Below are positions 17,828 through 26,292 of a DNA stretch of 26,826 nucleotides, piece by piece (positions within the stretch are counted from its first letter, which is position 1; every line of letters starts with the position of its first letter). Position numbers and translations under genes: made by a program. A model generated the notes under the pieces. That model searched no databases and was not told where the DNA came from. It saw only the letters and a program-made list of their open reading frames with translations. Source of the stretch: Stramenopiles sp. TOSAG23-2. Its lineage: Eukaryota; Sar. Where the stretch lies: the NCBI GenBank assembly GCA_900128395.1, contig LT649427.1:1-26826 (forward strand). The letters are read 5' to 3'.

Positions 17828-18736
17828 ATGACAAGAAAAAAAATGTCTAATGATGGAAAATATTTTACAACTGGGGGAATTATAGTGACAGGATGTTCGC
17901 GTGGAATTGGGGAAGCAATTGCATTGGAGTTATGTAAGTTGAATCAGAATATTATAATTTCAGGCAGAAATAGAAAAGATTTAATGAGTGTTGCTATTAA
18001 ATGTAATGATAAAAATCCAAAGTCAAAATGTATTCCTGTTGCTGGCGATGTAACAGATTCGAAACATTTAAAAAGATTGGTGGATGTATGTCTTCAAAAA
18101 TTTGGTTCGATCAATTCTATCGTCTGCAATGCTGGTACTGCCGAACCACTAGGTCCAATGTCTGATATAACAAAAGAAGGTTTTCAACATATTTTTAATG
18201 TTAATGTTGTTCAATCATTTGAGTTATATAAATTTGCTCGTTTAGAATTATTAAGAAACAAAGGCCGTATAATAAATATAAGTAGTGGTGCATCTGTGAC
18301 AGCATTGCCAGGTGGTACACCATATTCAACTACAAAAGCAGCTTTGAACATGTTAAGTGCAGGAATAAGATCCGAAGGGGTAGATTGCATTGCCTTACGT
18401 CCAGGCAGTGTTGATACACCGATGCTACGAAAAAATCTTGATCCAGATACAAATGCAAGATTACAAAAAGGAAAAGCAGTTGGTACTGATGAAAATGGTT
18501 TTGCATTAGCAGTTAAAAATGCATATGCTGATGGTACAGTTTTAAATGCATCGCAACCTGGTAGAGCAATTGCTGTATTAGCTGCTACTATTAAATGGCC
18601 TGATGATATATATGAAGATACAGCTGTAAATATAAAATCAGCAACAATTAAATCTGGTGAAAAAAATAGTAAGACAAAACCAATTGTAAAGAATTGGAAT
18701 GATCCTGAGATTGGAGACATGGTCAGTAAGATTTAA
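17828..18736 (+). CDS. Short-chain dehydrogenase/reductase (SDR)
   Basis: 302 residues, classical SDR with a C-terminal extension. The Rossmann cofactor loop TGCSRGIG is at residues 21-28. SGRNRKDL follows the second strand and, with its Arg, favours NADP(H). CNAG is at 100-103. The catalytic tetrad is visible as N in FNVNVV (about 124-126), Ser153 in NISSGA, Tyr166 and Lys170 in YSTTK. RPGSVDTPM is the post-catalytic PG motif. The overall pattern resembles the fungal benzil/sepiapterin-reductase-like SDRs, but the substrate cannot be told. The 3' part (about 245-302) adds a Lys-rich tail (KSATIKSGEKNSKTKPIVKN). A second ATG six codons in (17843) has an equally good A-rich context and may be the true start. 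It is probably cytosolic, with no targeting peptide. Confidence 0.92.
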   Translation: MTRKKMSNDGKYFTTGGIIVTGCSRGIGEAIALELCKLNQNIIISGRNRKDLMSVAIKCNDKNPKSKCIPVAGDVTDSKHLKRLVDVCLQKFGSINSIVCNAGTAEPLGPMSDITKEGFQHIFNVNVVQSFELYKFARLELLRNKGRIINISSGASVTALPGGTPYSTTKAALNMLSAGIRSEGVDCIALRPGSVDTPMLRKNLDPDTNARLQKGKAVGTDENGFALAVKNAYADGTVLNASQPGRAIAVLAATIKWPDDIYEDTAVNIKSATIKSGEKNSKTKPIVKNWNDPEIGDMVSKI

Positions 18737-19243
18737 AACGTGGAAGAAAAAAAGGTTTTTTTGTAAAAGTCAAAGAGAGAGTTAGAGTGTGTTGTTTGTG
18801 TATTTATACACATTTTATATATTACGCTCGTATATATTTTATATTTTTTTTATTACGGGAGTTATTGACACATTTTATGAGATATAGATATATTAATATT
18901 GGCTCAAACACTAATATAATTCTTTTGGGAGTATAGGGTTGTCATGGGAAGAAATAAAAAAAGTATTTAAAAAAAATAATTTATGCGGGTCGTACTTTAT
19001 TACTCGTATATTACTTTTATTTGTGCGTATATATATAAAATGAAATACCATCTATTTACCTTCATTGGTTTTCTCTATTATGGGAATATCAACACATTAG
19101 TGTGAGATAGATTATTTCAGTTATCATATTGTATTCTTTTGAAGAGTAGGAATTATCATGAGTAAATTCAAACAATAAATTATGCGTAAATTAATATATA
19201 TTATACGAAGTATATAATATCATTTTTTTAAACATCCCTTATT
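18737..19243. other. Convergent 3' gap with dispersed-repeat fragment
   Basis: Tail-to-tail gap between the SDR and UTP15. TA- and T-rich, with the dispersed-repeat copy at 19131-19195 close to the UTP15 stop. No gene seen. Confidence 0.45.
19131..19195. repeat. Dispersed-repeat fragment (terminal arm)
   Basis: agtaggaattatcatgagta at 19145, followed by taaattatgcgtaaatt, repeats positions 1-47 almost exactly. The preceding gtattcttttgaag matches, inverted, positions 336-349 next to the other arm. Only one arm is present here, so this looks like a solo end or a truncated copy. Confidence 0.75.
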
Positions 19244-20836
19244 TTACACAACTTGACCTTGTGCCAATACAATATCCAAAGCACCAATTAATTTCAACAT
19301 TTCTGTTTGCAATTCCACTTCTTCTTTTATTCTTGCATTTAATTTAAATATCAAATCATCAATAGATGGACTTTGACCTAATACGTCTGTATAAATGCCA
19401 ATTAATTCTGTACAAACACCTATTAACAATTTACTATAACGTGGATTTGTTATATATTTAATTAAAAAAGACATAACAGGTTCCAATGTCGTGTCATCTC
19501 TTCCACTTAATGCAATTGACAAGGTACCACGAGCAACCAGTTCACTTAACATACTTGCAACAACTGCGGGTTGTCTTGTTGCCAATGCAGCATCTAATGC
19601 ACCACGATGATGGAATTGTTTCAATAATTTATCATATTTTTGCAATTTTTTCTTTTTTTTTATTTCTACACGAAAATCATCTACACCAGCTTTTGCATTT
19701 TTACCCCTAGAAAAAAATTTAAACGTACCACCAAATAAACGTGGTGATCCATTTAAATTCCGTTTTAAGTATCCTATACTATTTAATGTCATTTCCTCTT
19801 CTGTTAATTTCTTCGTAAAATCTTTAACTTCTTGACTTGATTTTAAATCACGATTCCGTATTGATAATGTACCATCATTCATACCAACAACTAATCTACC
19901 ATTATTAGGTGAAACACCTAATGCTAAAATTGGTTTTTCATATTTTAATCCATGTGCTACTTGATATGTTTTTGCATCATATATTTTAACATGTCCATCT
20001 AAACCAGCTGATAATATTCTATTTTCCGTGCCATCTAGACACAAACTTGTTATTGTTTTTTGATGATTGGACCATGAACGTACAAGTCTACCACCACCTA
20101 AAATATCCCATACTTTAATTTCATTTCCACCTGCACTTATTAATAAACCACCACCTGGCATGCAAATGACAGCATTTACAGGATCTCCATGATTCATTTC
20201 AACAACCGGTTTTTGGGGGGATCTAATATCCCATAATTTAATTGTTCGATCCATACTACCTGTAATCCATGTATCTAAATTTGCCGGGTTGCTTGATGCA
20301 CATCGTACATAATCCTCATGACCTTTAAAAACACCAGTACATTTACCACTGGCAATGTCCCAATACCTTGCCGTATTATCATCAGAGCAACTAAATACAT
20401 TTTTCCTAGTAACAGCCCATTTTACAACTTGCACTGGCCTTGTATGGCCTTCTAATATGCGCAATTGGGCCTTTGTATCGGTTTGAAAAATTTTAACAAC
20501 AGGCACTTTGCATCCAGCCGCTAATAATTTGCCATCGTTTCGTAAGGTTCCTGAATATGCAACATCTTTAAACCTACTAAATGTTTTTGATACCGTATTT
20601 TTTCTACAAGAATATACATGTACTCGTGTTGACGAGGTTACAACAAAATCATATGGTATAGTAGGACAAAAATCAATAGCAGTCACAGGTGCTGCTTTCC
20701 TTTCCACAACTGGATTTTTAAATTTCTTCCAATATCGTACTTCTGCTGTATCCCGTACCATTAATTGTGGAAAACGTTGTACTGCAGTTGCTTTATATTC
20801 ATTAGAAGCAGGTTTTAACGTGTTTGAAACACTCAT
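19244..20836 (-). CDS. UTP15: UTP15, U3 snoRNP/t-UTP subunit (WD40 protein)
   Basis: 530 residues. A seven-blade WD40 propeller occupies about residues 40-340, with repeats ending in RYWDIASGKCTG, IKLWDIRSPQKPV, IKVWDILGGGRLVRSW and VKIYDAKTYQVAH. The N-terminal RYWKKFKNPVVERKAAPVTA and the segment GTFKFFSRGKNAKAGVDDFR are typical of UTP15. The C-terminal UTP15_C domain follows (YDKLLKQFHHRGALDAALAT through the final helices, about 400-525). UTP15 belongs to the t-UTP/UTP-A subcomplex of the small-subunit processome in the nucleolus. There it supports rDNA transcription and early cleavage of pre-18S rRNA. Length matches yeast and human proteins. Intronless. It shares its divergent promoter gap, which contains a TTAGGG array, with the coiled-coil gene. 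Confidence 0.96.
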   Translation of the reverse strand: MSVSNTLKPASNEYKATAVQRFPQLMVRDTAEVRYWKKFKNPVVERKAAPVTAIDFCPTIPYDFVVTSSTRVHVYSCRKNTVSKTFSRFKDVAYSGTLRNDGKLLAAGCKVPVVKIFQTDTKAQLRILEGHTRPVQVVKWAVTRKNVFSCSDDNTARYWDIASGKCTGVFKGHEDYVRCASSNPANLDTWITGSMDRTIKLWDIRSPQKPVVEMNHGDPVNAVICMPGGGLLISAGGNEIKVWDILGGGRLVRSWSNHQKTITSLCLDGTENRILSAGLDGHVKIYDAKTYQVAHGLKYEKPILALGVSPNNGRLVVGMNDGTLSIRNRDLKSSQEVKDFTKKLTEEEMTLNSIGYLKRNLNGSPRLFGGTFKFFSRGKNAKAGVDDFRVEIKKKKKLQKYDKLLKQFHHRGALDAALATRQPAVVASMLSELVARGTLSIALSGRDDTTLEPVMSFLIKYITNPRYSKLLIGVCTELIGIYTDVLGQSPSIDDLIFKLNARIKEEVELQTEMLKLIGALDIVLAQGQVV

Positions 20837-21435
20837 ATTATTGATGGAATTAATTTAATTTGGTTATATATATATATGTGTGTGTGTGTGTATATTACAA
20901 TAATTTTTTGCTGTATATGATTGTTATTTATTTTTTTTCGCACTGTTTGTGTATGTAAGACAATAGAAGAGAACTATGTCTATCTATTCTAATATTATAC
21001 TGTGTAATATTAGTTCATTAATTAGATTAGATACAGTTTTCCTTGTTGTATCTGTATATATATCTGTCAATACTTATTATCGATATATATATTATTCACA
21101 CAAAATGGATGGTTATTGTTATTGTGGGAGAAGAAGTTAGGGTTAGGGTTAGGGTTAGGAATAAATATATTGCCAGATTGCTCGGCGGTGACTTAAATCA
21201 ATGGTGTGTTGATGTTATTGATGAAATAAGTTAAGGTAAATTTACTGTTGCACTTTTTTTGCTGTTTGGCACTTTGGTGCACATTTTTTTAATTATTTGA
21301 AATAATAAATATATATAATAATACAATTTTAGATGTGTTGTTGTTATCATCGTCTATAATGCGTGTTTTGTAATATAATATTGTGAATAAATTCAACAAA
21401 GTGATATCTATCTTGTAAATAGAAAGTCTAAAAAA
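20837..21435. promoter_or_regulatory. Divergent promoter gap (599 bp)
   Basis: Head-to-head gap between UTP15 and the coiled-coil gene. It contains a TA/GT simple repeat at about 20864-20892 and the telomere-like array at 21137-21159. A 63-codon frame crossing the array (21043-21234) encodes a VRVRVR run from the repeat and is otherwise unrecognised, so it is not called. Confidence 0.5.
21137..21159 (+). repeat. Interstitial telomere-type repeat, (TTAGGG)3.8
   Basis: Three full TTAGGG units followed by TTAGG, uninterrupted, 276 bp upstream of the coiled-coil gene start and about 300 bp upstream of the UTP15 start. Such a short array is not a chromosome end. It may be an insertion scar from double-strand-break repair, or a promoter element comparable to plant telo-boxes, which are known near ribosome-biogenesis genes. 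Confidence 0.9.
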
Positions 21436-23220
21436 ATGGCAACTCATGTAGTAGATGAACATAATGAAGAACCATTACCAATCGAGGAAGAATCACAAGA
21501 GGAAGAAAATAAACAAGAAGAAATACATAACAAAATAGAAACAACTGCTGAAGATAATAATGTCTATTCATATGATGGGCAAGAAGGTGGAGTTGAGAAT
21601 AACAATAATGATTATTATTACGATTACGATTATGAAAATGATCCAAATTATAATAAATTGTACAACACTGCACATGGATATCCAACATATGAAGAAATAC
21701 AATCTGAACTAGAACAATATAAAGAATATTCAAACCAATTAAATAATTCAATTGAACAACGTGATATACAAATAAATCAACAATATCATCATATTAAAAG
21801 TTTAAAAGATGAAAATAAAAAATTAAAAATGAAAGTTGTAAGTACCATTATAATACTTTCCATTGTTACCATTTCTAACATAAATTCCAAAAATTGTCAT
21901 GTTTCATCATAACAACAGGAAAAACAACAAAGAATATTGAAAGCAAAAGAACGAAGTTTTAAACGTGAAAAAGAAGAATTACAACGAGAAAATAATAATT
22001 TAGCCAAACAATTAAAAATATTAGAAACTGAAGTTTTGAATTTTATGCGATCTCAAGGTATTGAAGATGCTGATTCATTTGATTCAGAAGAAGATGATGA
22101 TGAGGAGGAAGTAGAAGATAATGATTTATACAATAATAGTAATCAAAATGATATTCATGGTTATGTAGAAACGGTTGACATGTGTGTTATATGTAATAAA
22201 GCTGTAGGTTTTTGTGTCCATACAAAACAATCTCCAAAACATCATGCATCCAAAGTATTTTTTCCACCAGATCGTGAGGAAGCTGTTGAATTATCTAGAA
22301 ATAATTACAGATATAATAATAATAAGCATAATATGTCGCATCCACAACATATTCCAGATTTACCAGAAGAACAAGGGAACCATTATCAACAACATATCAC
22401 TGGTAGAGAACAATTTTCATCAAAACCAAGATCATTAATAAATGTACATAATAATAATAATTCTTCAACTAATAATAATATGGATATTCCACAAAAAGAT
22501 GATAGTGATAATGATGATAATATAGAGCAAGAAATACATTTATCGAATGAGAGAAATAAAAAGAACGAAAGGAATAAAATATCACATGTAAATAATGGAA
22601 CTAATCGTATCAATAATAATGCATGGACAAATACAAATAATAATATTGAAACTAGAGAAGAGACAACAAAGAAATTAAAAATCAAACGTCACCAACAAAA
22701 AAGTCAAGATAATCAAAAAGATAATAATGATGAATTGAAAAAGGAGATCTCCCCTCGTAAAAAATCACCACGTAATAAAGTATCTTATGCTAATAGAAGT
22801 AAAGTAACATCTGATGTAGTAGAAACAACTTTTTCAAAAGCATTTGAAAAGGAAGATAAGATTGAAAAGAAGGCTACATGGTTAAAGGATACTAAAGTCG
22901 ACGAGGATGACGCTGATGATAATAATAATACACAACAAGAAGAAAAGAAAATCAAAAAGAAAAAAATTATACCACCACCGCCATTAAGTGAAAAACCAGC
23001 ATCGGCTCGTAGAGCTGCAATACGTCGTGGAGGGGGTAAGCGAATGAATAAGACTGGAAAAATTAAAAAAGGTAAAAGTAAGAAATATTTAATTAATCCT
23101 GAACATAATAAAAGTTTAGCTGATGATTTAAAAGCACCAAATCCAGTGGTAAATAGATTGCCACAACATCTTCGTAGAGTAGTACGAAATAAAAATAAAA
23201 GTAAAAATAATCTTTTGTAA
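21436..23220 (+). CDS. Coiled-coil protein with Cys/His motif, two exons
   Basis: Exon 1 is 21436-21837 (134 codons) and exon 2 is 21919-23220 (433 codons plus stop), about 567 residues in all. The N-terminus is acidic (Glu, Asn, poly-Tyr/Asp). A coiled coil runs across the exon junction: IQSELEQYKEYSNQLNN and IKSLKDENKKLK in exon 1 continue as KEELQRENNNLAKQLKILET in exon 2. This continuity is the main support for the splice. A DSEEDDDEEEVED acidic patch and a small Cys/His motif, CVICNKAVGFCVHTKQSPKH, follow and may bind zinc. A long Asn-rich, charged and probably disordered stretch comes next. The C-terminus is strongly basic, with IIPPPPLSEKPASARRAAIR. I recognise no family. The layout suggests a scaffold, cytoskeletal or nuclear protein. 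Divergent from UTP15 and convergent with VDAC. Confidence 0.75.
21838..21918 (+). other. 81-nt GT-AG intron
   Basis: It starts with GTAAGTAC and ends with ACAACAG, with T-rich sequence before the acceptor and a TAAC-type branch candidate (atttctaacataa). Its length is 27 codons and it lies in phase 0, so splicing joins the two coiled-coil frames. A TAA within it (catcataac) would truncate the protein after about 158 residues if it were retained. This is the only intron I can support in the window. Confidence 0.8.
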
Positions 23221-23782
23221 TATTCATATTATGTGTATACAGAGGGCAAGATTCGAGAGAGAGATACATACCGTATACGTGAAGTATAATACGACGTATC
23301 TTTTTATAAAAATAAATATATATATATATATAATATGATATACCAGGTATAATAATAATTTAAAAATAAAAAACTCTTATTTTTTTAAAAAAACACACGG
23401 CACACAAAAAATGTACGCTCTCCCAGTAATTCTTCAGCTCATCACCAAATTTTTCGTTTTTCGATATTTTTTATTTTTTTTTTTTTATCCTTCTTTTTTT
23501 TTTTTACTTTTTTTTATTTTTTAAAAATATAAAATCTTAATTAAATAATACGTATAGTTTTCATTGATTTAAACACGATGAAATAATTCATGTGTAAATA
23601 TGCATATTGCATGTATTGTATGTATATGATGCGTAATACCGTATGCCATTATAGATATATAATATATATTTATTATCATTCACTTACATGTAAGATAACA
23701 AACATGTATATATATATATACAAATACGAGATACAACAACATATCCTTATATTTTTTTAACGATTAAAACGTTTCAAAATAT
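23221..23782. other. Convergent 3' gap with long T tracts
   Basis: Tail-to-tail gap between the coiled-coil gene and VDAC. It has TA runs at 23313-23335 and 23708-23722, and an almost pure T region at about 23461-23522. No gene and no copy of the dispersed repeat seen. Confidence 0.45.
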
Positions 23783-24682
23783 TTACAAACTCATTTCATA
23801 ACCAAGGCCGAATTTAGCATCGGATTCGATGTTGTTGAAGTTAATTTTAGTTTGTAAGGACAAGGTTGCGCCGTTGTCCATTTTTTGTGCAACTTTGAAT
23901 TGTCCAACGCCATCTTGGCCTACAGCAAATTTAACAGTTTGTGTTGGGTCTCTTACAAATTCTGCACCAACTGTAAGGTTGAAATCTCTGTTTTTAATGG
24001 AATCGCCTTTACCTTGTTTGAATAAGAAGCCCCATGAGGTGGAGGAGCTAACGTTATGGAAAAAACCTGCACTCAAGTTGTTGGATTTGCCTGGTTCGCC
24101 AACTGTTGCACTAAGTTCAAAGTCACCAGTTTTGTATCCGCATTTAACTGCATATGAGTCCATGCCAGAGGCACCGCCATCACCACCGAAAACAGATGGC
24201 ATAAATGAGGAAACAGATGCACCGAAGGAAAAGTTATCCATGGTGAAACCAAGATCAGAATCCATGGTCAAAGCATCGTTGTCGCCGTTTTTGCCAAGGA
24301 AATCCATGCTGTGGTTAAAAACGAATTGATCTTGTGTAAATTCAAAACCAACTTGTGCTGATTCCGCATTACCTTTTCCGGAGCACCATTTTTCAGTTCC
24401 CATGGTGTAACTAGTGTTAAGAACTAATCCATCAACGAAACTTGCTGGGGTGTCTGCTTCGATAACAACTTTACCGTCACTTACGATGTCAATTTTGCTG
24501 AAGTTGATACCAGATTGTTTGAATTTTGCGTTCAATTTTGCACTTTTGCCAAGTTTTGTTTCACTTTTTAAAGAAACGCCACTTGATGTTTTTGCTTTCA
24601 TAGTAAAAGATTTAGCTTGGCTTAAACCAGATTTTTTCCCTAAAAAGTCCTTTGCTTGTTTTCCAATATCAGAGTAAGACAT
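23783..24682 (-). CDS. VDAC / mitochondrial outer-membrane porin
   Basis: 299 residues, within the usual 280-300 for eukaryotic porin-3. The N-terminus YSDIGKQAKDFLGKK matches the VDAC N-terminal helix that lines the pore. Alternating polar/hydrophobic beta strands follow through the chain (for example SGVSLKSETKLGKSAKLNAK, FELSATVGEPG, LSLQTKINFNNIESDAKFGL), ending in the GLGYEMSL strand typical of the family's terminal porin signature. The 19-strand barrel passes ATP/ADP and other metabolites across the mitochondrial outer membrane. Codon choice is visibly less A/T-biased than in the neighbours (many ggt, gcc, aag, ttc codons), as expected for a very highly expressed gene. Convergent with the coiled-coil gene. 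No intact divergent partner is visible to its right, only decayed fragments. Confidence 0.95.
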   Translation of the reverse strand: MSYSDIGKQAKDFLGKKSGLSQAKSFTMKAKTSSGVSLKSETKLGKSAKLNAKFKQSGINFSKIDIVSDGKVVIEADTPASFVDGLVLNTSYTMGTEKWCSGKGNAESAQVGFEFTQDQFVFNHSMDFLGKNGDNDALTMDSDLGFTMDNFSFGASVSSFMPSVFGGDGGASGMDSYAVKCGYKTGDFELSATVGEPGKSNNLSAGFFHNVSSSTSWGFLFKQGKGDSIKNRDFNLTVGAEFVRDPTQTVKFAVGQDGVGQFKVAQKMDNGATLSLQTKINFNNIESDAKFGLGYEMSL

Positions 24683-24907
24683 GTTTTATATGTATATTGT
24701 TTTTGGTTTTGGTTTTGTTATTAAAATGAATAAGTTTTTTTAACGTATGTTTTTTGTTTTGTTGTTTTGTTTTTATAATGTTTATATATGAACACTGTGT
24801 GTATCTGTATATGATATATATATATATATCGATATATTAAATATATATATATATTTGGACTGTTTATTCATTTATCGAATAAGATAGATTAAAAATTATT
24901 AAATTAC

Positions 24908-25083
24908 AATGGATATATCATTAGAGGAGATGGAGGACTTTTAACAACAGCCCTTCATCAGTGTGCTTCAAGTGCCGTGTAGTAAAATTTACAATTAGAA
25001 CAATAGGAAATCAATACTCAAATTTACCTATCAAATTTTCAACTGTAACACTTACTACTAAACTATCAAAACGGCCCCTATGA
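24908..25083 (+). pseudogene. Possible degraded coding fragment
   Basis: Two adjoining open stretches in different plus-strand frames read as protein-like. 24908-24979 contains GDGGLLTTALHQCASSAV, followed directly by two stops. 24988-25083 contains NLPIKFSTVTLTTKLSKRPL. Base composition is less AT-biased than the flanks. No family recognised. This could be a relic of the gene that once sat divergent to VDAC, or chance. Confidence 0.25.
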
Positions 25084-25242
25084 AGGTATTGTTTTCTTCA
25101 GATTTCGAGATTTCCTAGGAAATTTCCCGTTATTTTATCGATAGCTGTACTATTCCCATGTTATTCTGACTACGTAAGTTCAGATAAAGATCCACGTCGT
25201 GCACACGTATGAAAAAATGAAAAACTAAAAATCAGAAATCAG

Positions 25243-25330
25243 TACAGTGTAGCAGTAGTGTAGAAATATACACACTCCCTAGCTTTTCACAGCGGAAAAG
25301 CTAGGGAGTGTGTAATGATACTACACTGTA
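25243..25330. ncRNA. 88-nt hairpin with perfect 19-bp stem
   Basis: acacactccctagcttttc (25270-25288) and its exact reverse complement (25295-25313) flank a 6-nt loop (acagcg). Outside an asymmetric internal loop (17 nt and 7 nt), tacagtgtag (25243-25252) pairs perfectly with ctacactgta (25321-25330). The stem is GC-richer than its surroundings. It could be a small structured RNA (precursor-miRNA-like in size), a processing signal or a foldback DNA element. The type here is a placeholder, since transcription is not shown. Confidence 0.45.
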
Positions 25331-25710
25331 AAGGCAGTAATTATAGATATCAGGAATGCTACATATGTATAGAATGTATTCTAAGTACATTATTTTATAG
25401 TGTTAGTGCTAAATTATATATGTACATAGACACAGCATTAAGATTATTTTTACCTTAACCATCACAGAAGTGGCCAAGCCAGCCTTATTATTAGCTCTAG
25501 TTCTACTAGTGCAGAGAGAGAGGTATAATGGATTTTGACCAAATTTAGACCAATAATAGGTGCAATACATAGATACGTTGTTTATAAATATTTATAAGTA
25601 CTAAAAAAACATGTACACATCCAAATATATTCATGTATCATATAGAGAGAAGGACAAAACTATTATAAACTAATCACATAGAAAATACATTATAGAAACA
25701 TTTTAATAAA

Positions 25711-25773
25711 ATGTCTATACCAAGACGTGCACGTATATTTGGACAACCAACTAAGTTACAACGTGATGCTTTA
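25711..25773 (+). pseudogene. Truncated N-terminal gene fragment
   Basis: An ATG in a good A-rich context opens MSIPRRARIFGQPTKLQRDA. After about 20 codons it runs straight into sequence that is the antisense of the PKD-like fragment. The frame stays open only to a TAA near 25822-25824. The basic N-terminus looks like a real gene start that was cut by a rearrangement. Family unknown. Confidence 0.3.
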
Positions 25774-26220
25774 ATTTTCTATGTGAACAATATCAGTTTC
25801 GCTTTGGCCTTCCGCATTAATTAATAAAAATTTAAATTGATATACGCCAATTTCTGTGAGGCCTAATATTTTTGTTGTTTTATTATGAGGGGCAGTTATG
25901 ATCGGGTTTGAGCTTGGAGGCTTTGAAACGATACTCCATTCGTACATACATTTGTCACACGAATTTGAATATACACCTGTTGTTTCAAGTCTGCGACTGG
26001 TAGCAACACTTTTCATACCATTATCAGGAATGGCATCGTCTCCGCCGTCCAGCATTCCACCCTTTATCACAATTAGTTGCATCCGGATATCCAGCTCGTG
26101 CACATGGGTTGCTACCAGTTGCTCTGTGAGAGCAACAATGACCACCTCAATCACTTGGTACACAATACCCACATCCAGAAGTTGAAGTGCATGTCAGGTA
26201 ATCCAGGATATACATGTGTA
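25771..26220 (-). pseudogene. Cys-rich / PKD-domain extracellular protein remnant
   Basis: The minus-strand frame 26172-25771 ends in a segment with PKD/immunoglobulin-like beta-sandwich character: CMYEWSIVSKPPSSNPIITA, then KILGLTEIGVYQFKFLLINA, then GQSETDIVHIEN and a stop. The Y-x-W, L-x-x-x-G-x-Y-x-F and D-x-x-x-V spacing is typical of PKD repeats of cell-surface proteins. Upstream, in a different minus-strand frame, lies Cys-rich sequence (CTSTSGCGYCVPSD, then a stop, then GSNPCARAGYPDATNCDKGW), which changes frame near 26040-26060. The stop, the frame change and the absence of a start mark it as a remnant of a larger secreted or membrane protein. Confidence 0.5.
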
Positions 26221-26292
26221 TGTCCACCTGGATTTTTTTTTCTTCGTGAGGTTCTATTCACTACAAAAATTGTACTTGATAGAATATATTGA
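26188..26292 (+). pseudogene. EGF-like fragment
   Basis: KCMSGNPGYTCVCPPGF on the plus strand matches the C-terminal half of an EGF-like module (C...NxPGYxCxCPPGF). It lies immediately beside, and in opposite orientation to, the Cys-rich/PKD remnant. No complete six-Cys module is present, and the frame continues to a stop at about 26292 without further motif. Confidence 0.35.

Larger units (their letters stand above)
24683..25710. other. Gene-free region upstream of VDAC
   Basis: About 1 kb without an intact gene. From VDAC outward it holds GTTTT/TA-rich promoter-like sequence (24683-24860), a weak degraded coding-like patch (24908-25083) and the strong hairpin at 25243-25330. The rest is AT-rich sequence ending in an A-rich lead into a short plus-strand start at 25711. 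Confidence 0.4.

Noticed and set aside
21043-21234. 63-codon frame across the TTAGGG array
   Set aside because: Its VRVRVR run is simply the translated repeat and the rest is unrecognised. Considered non-coding promoter sequence.
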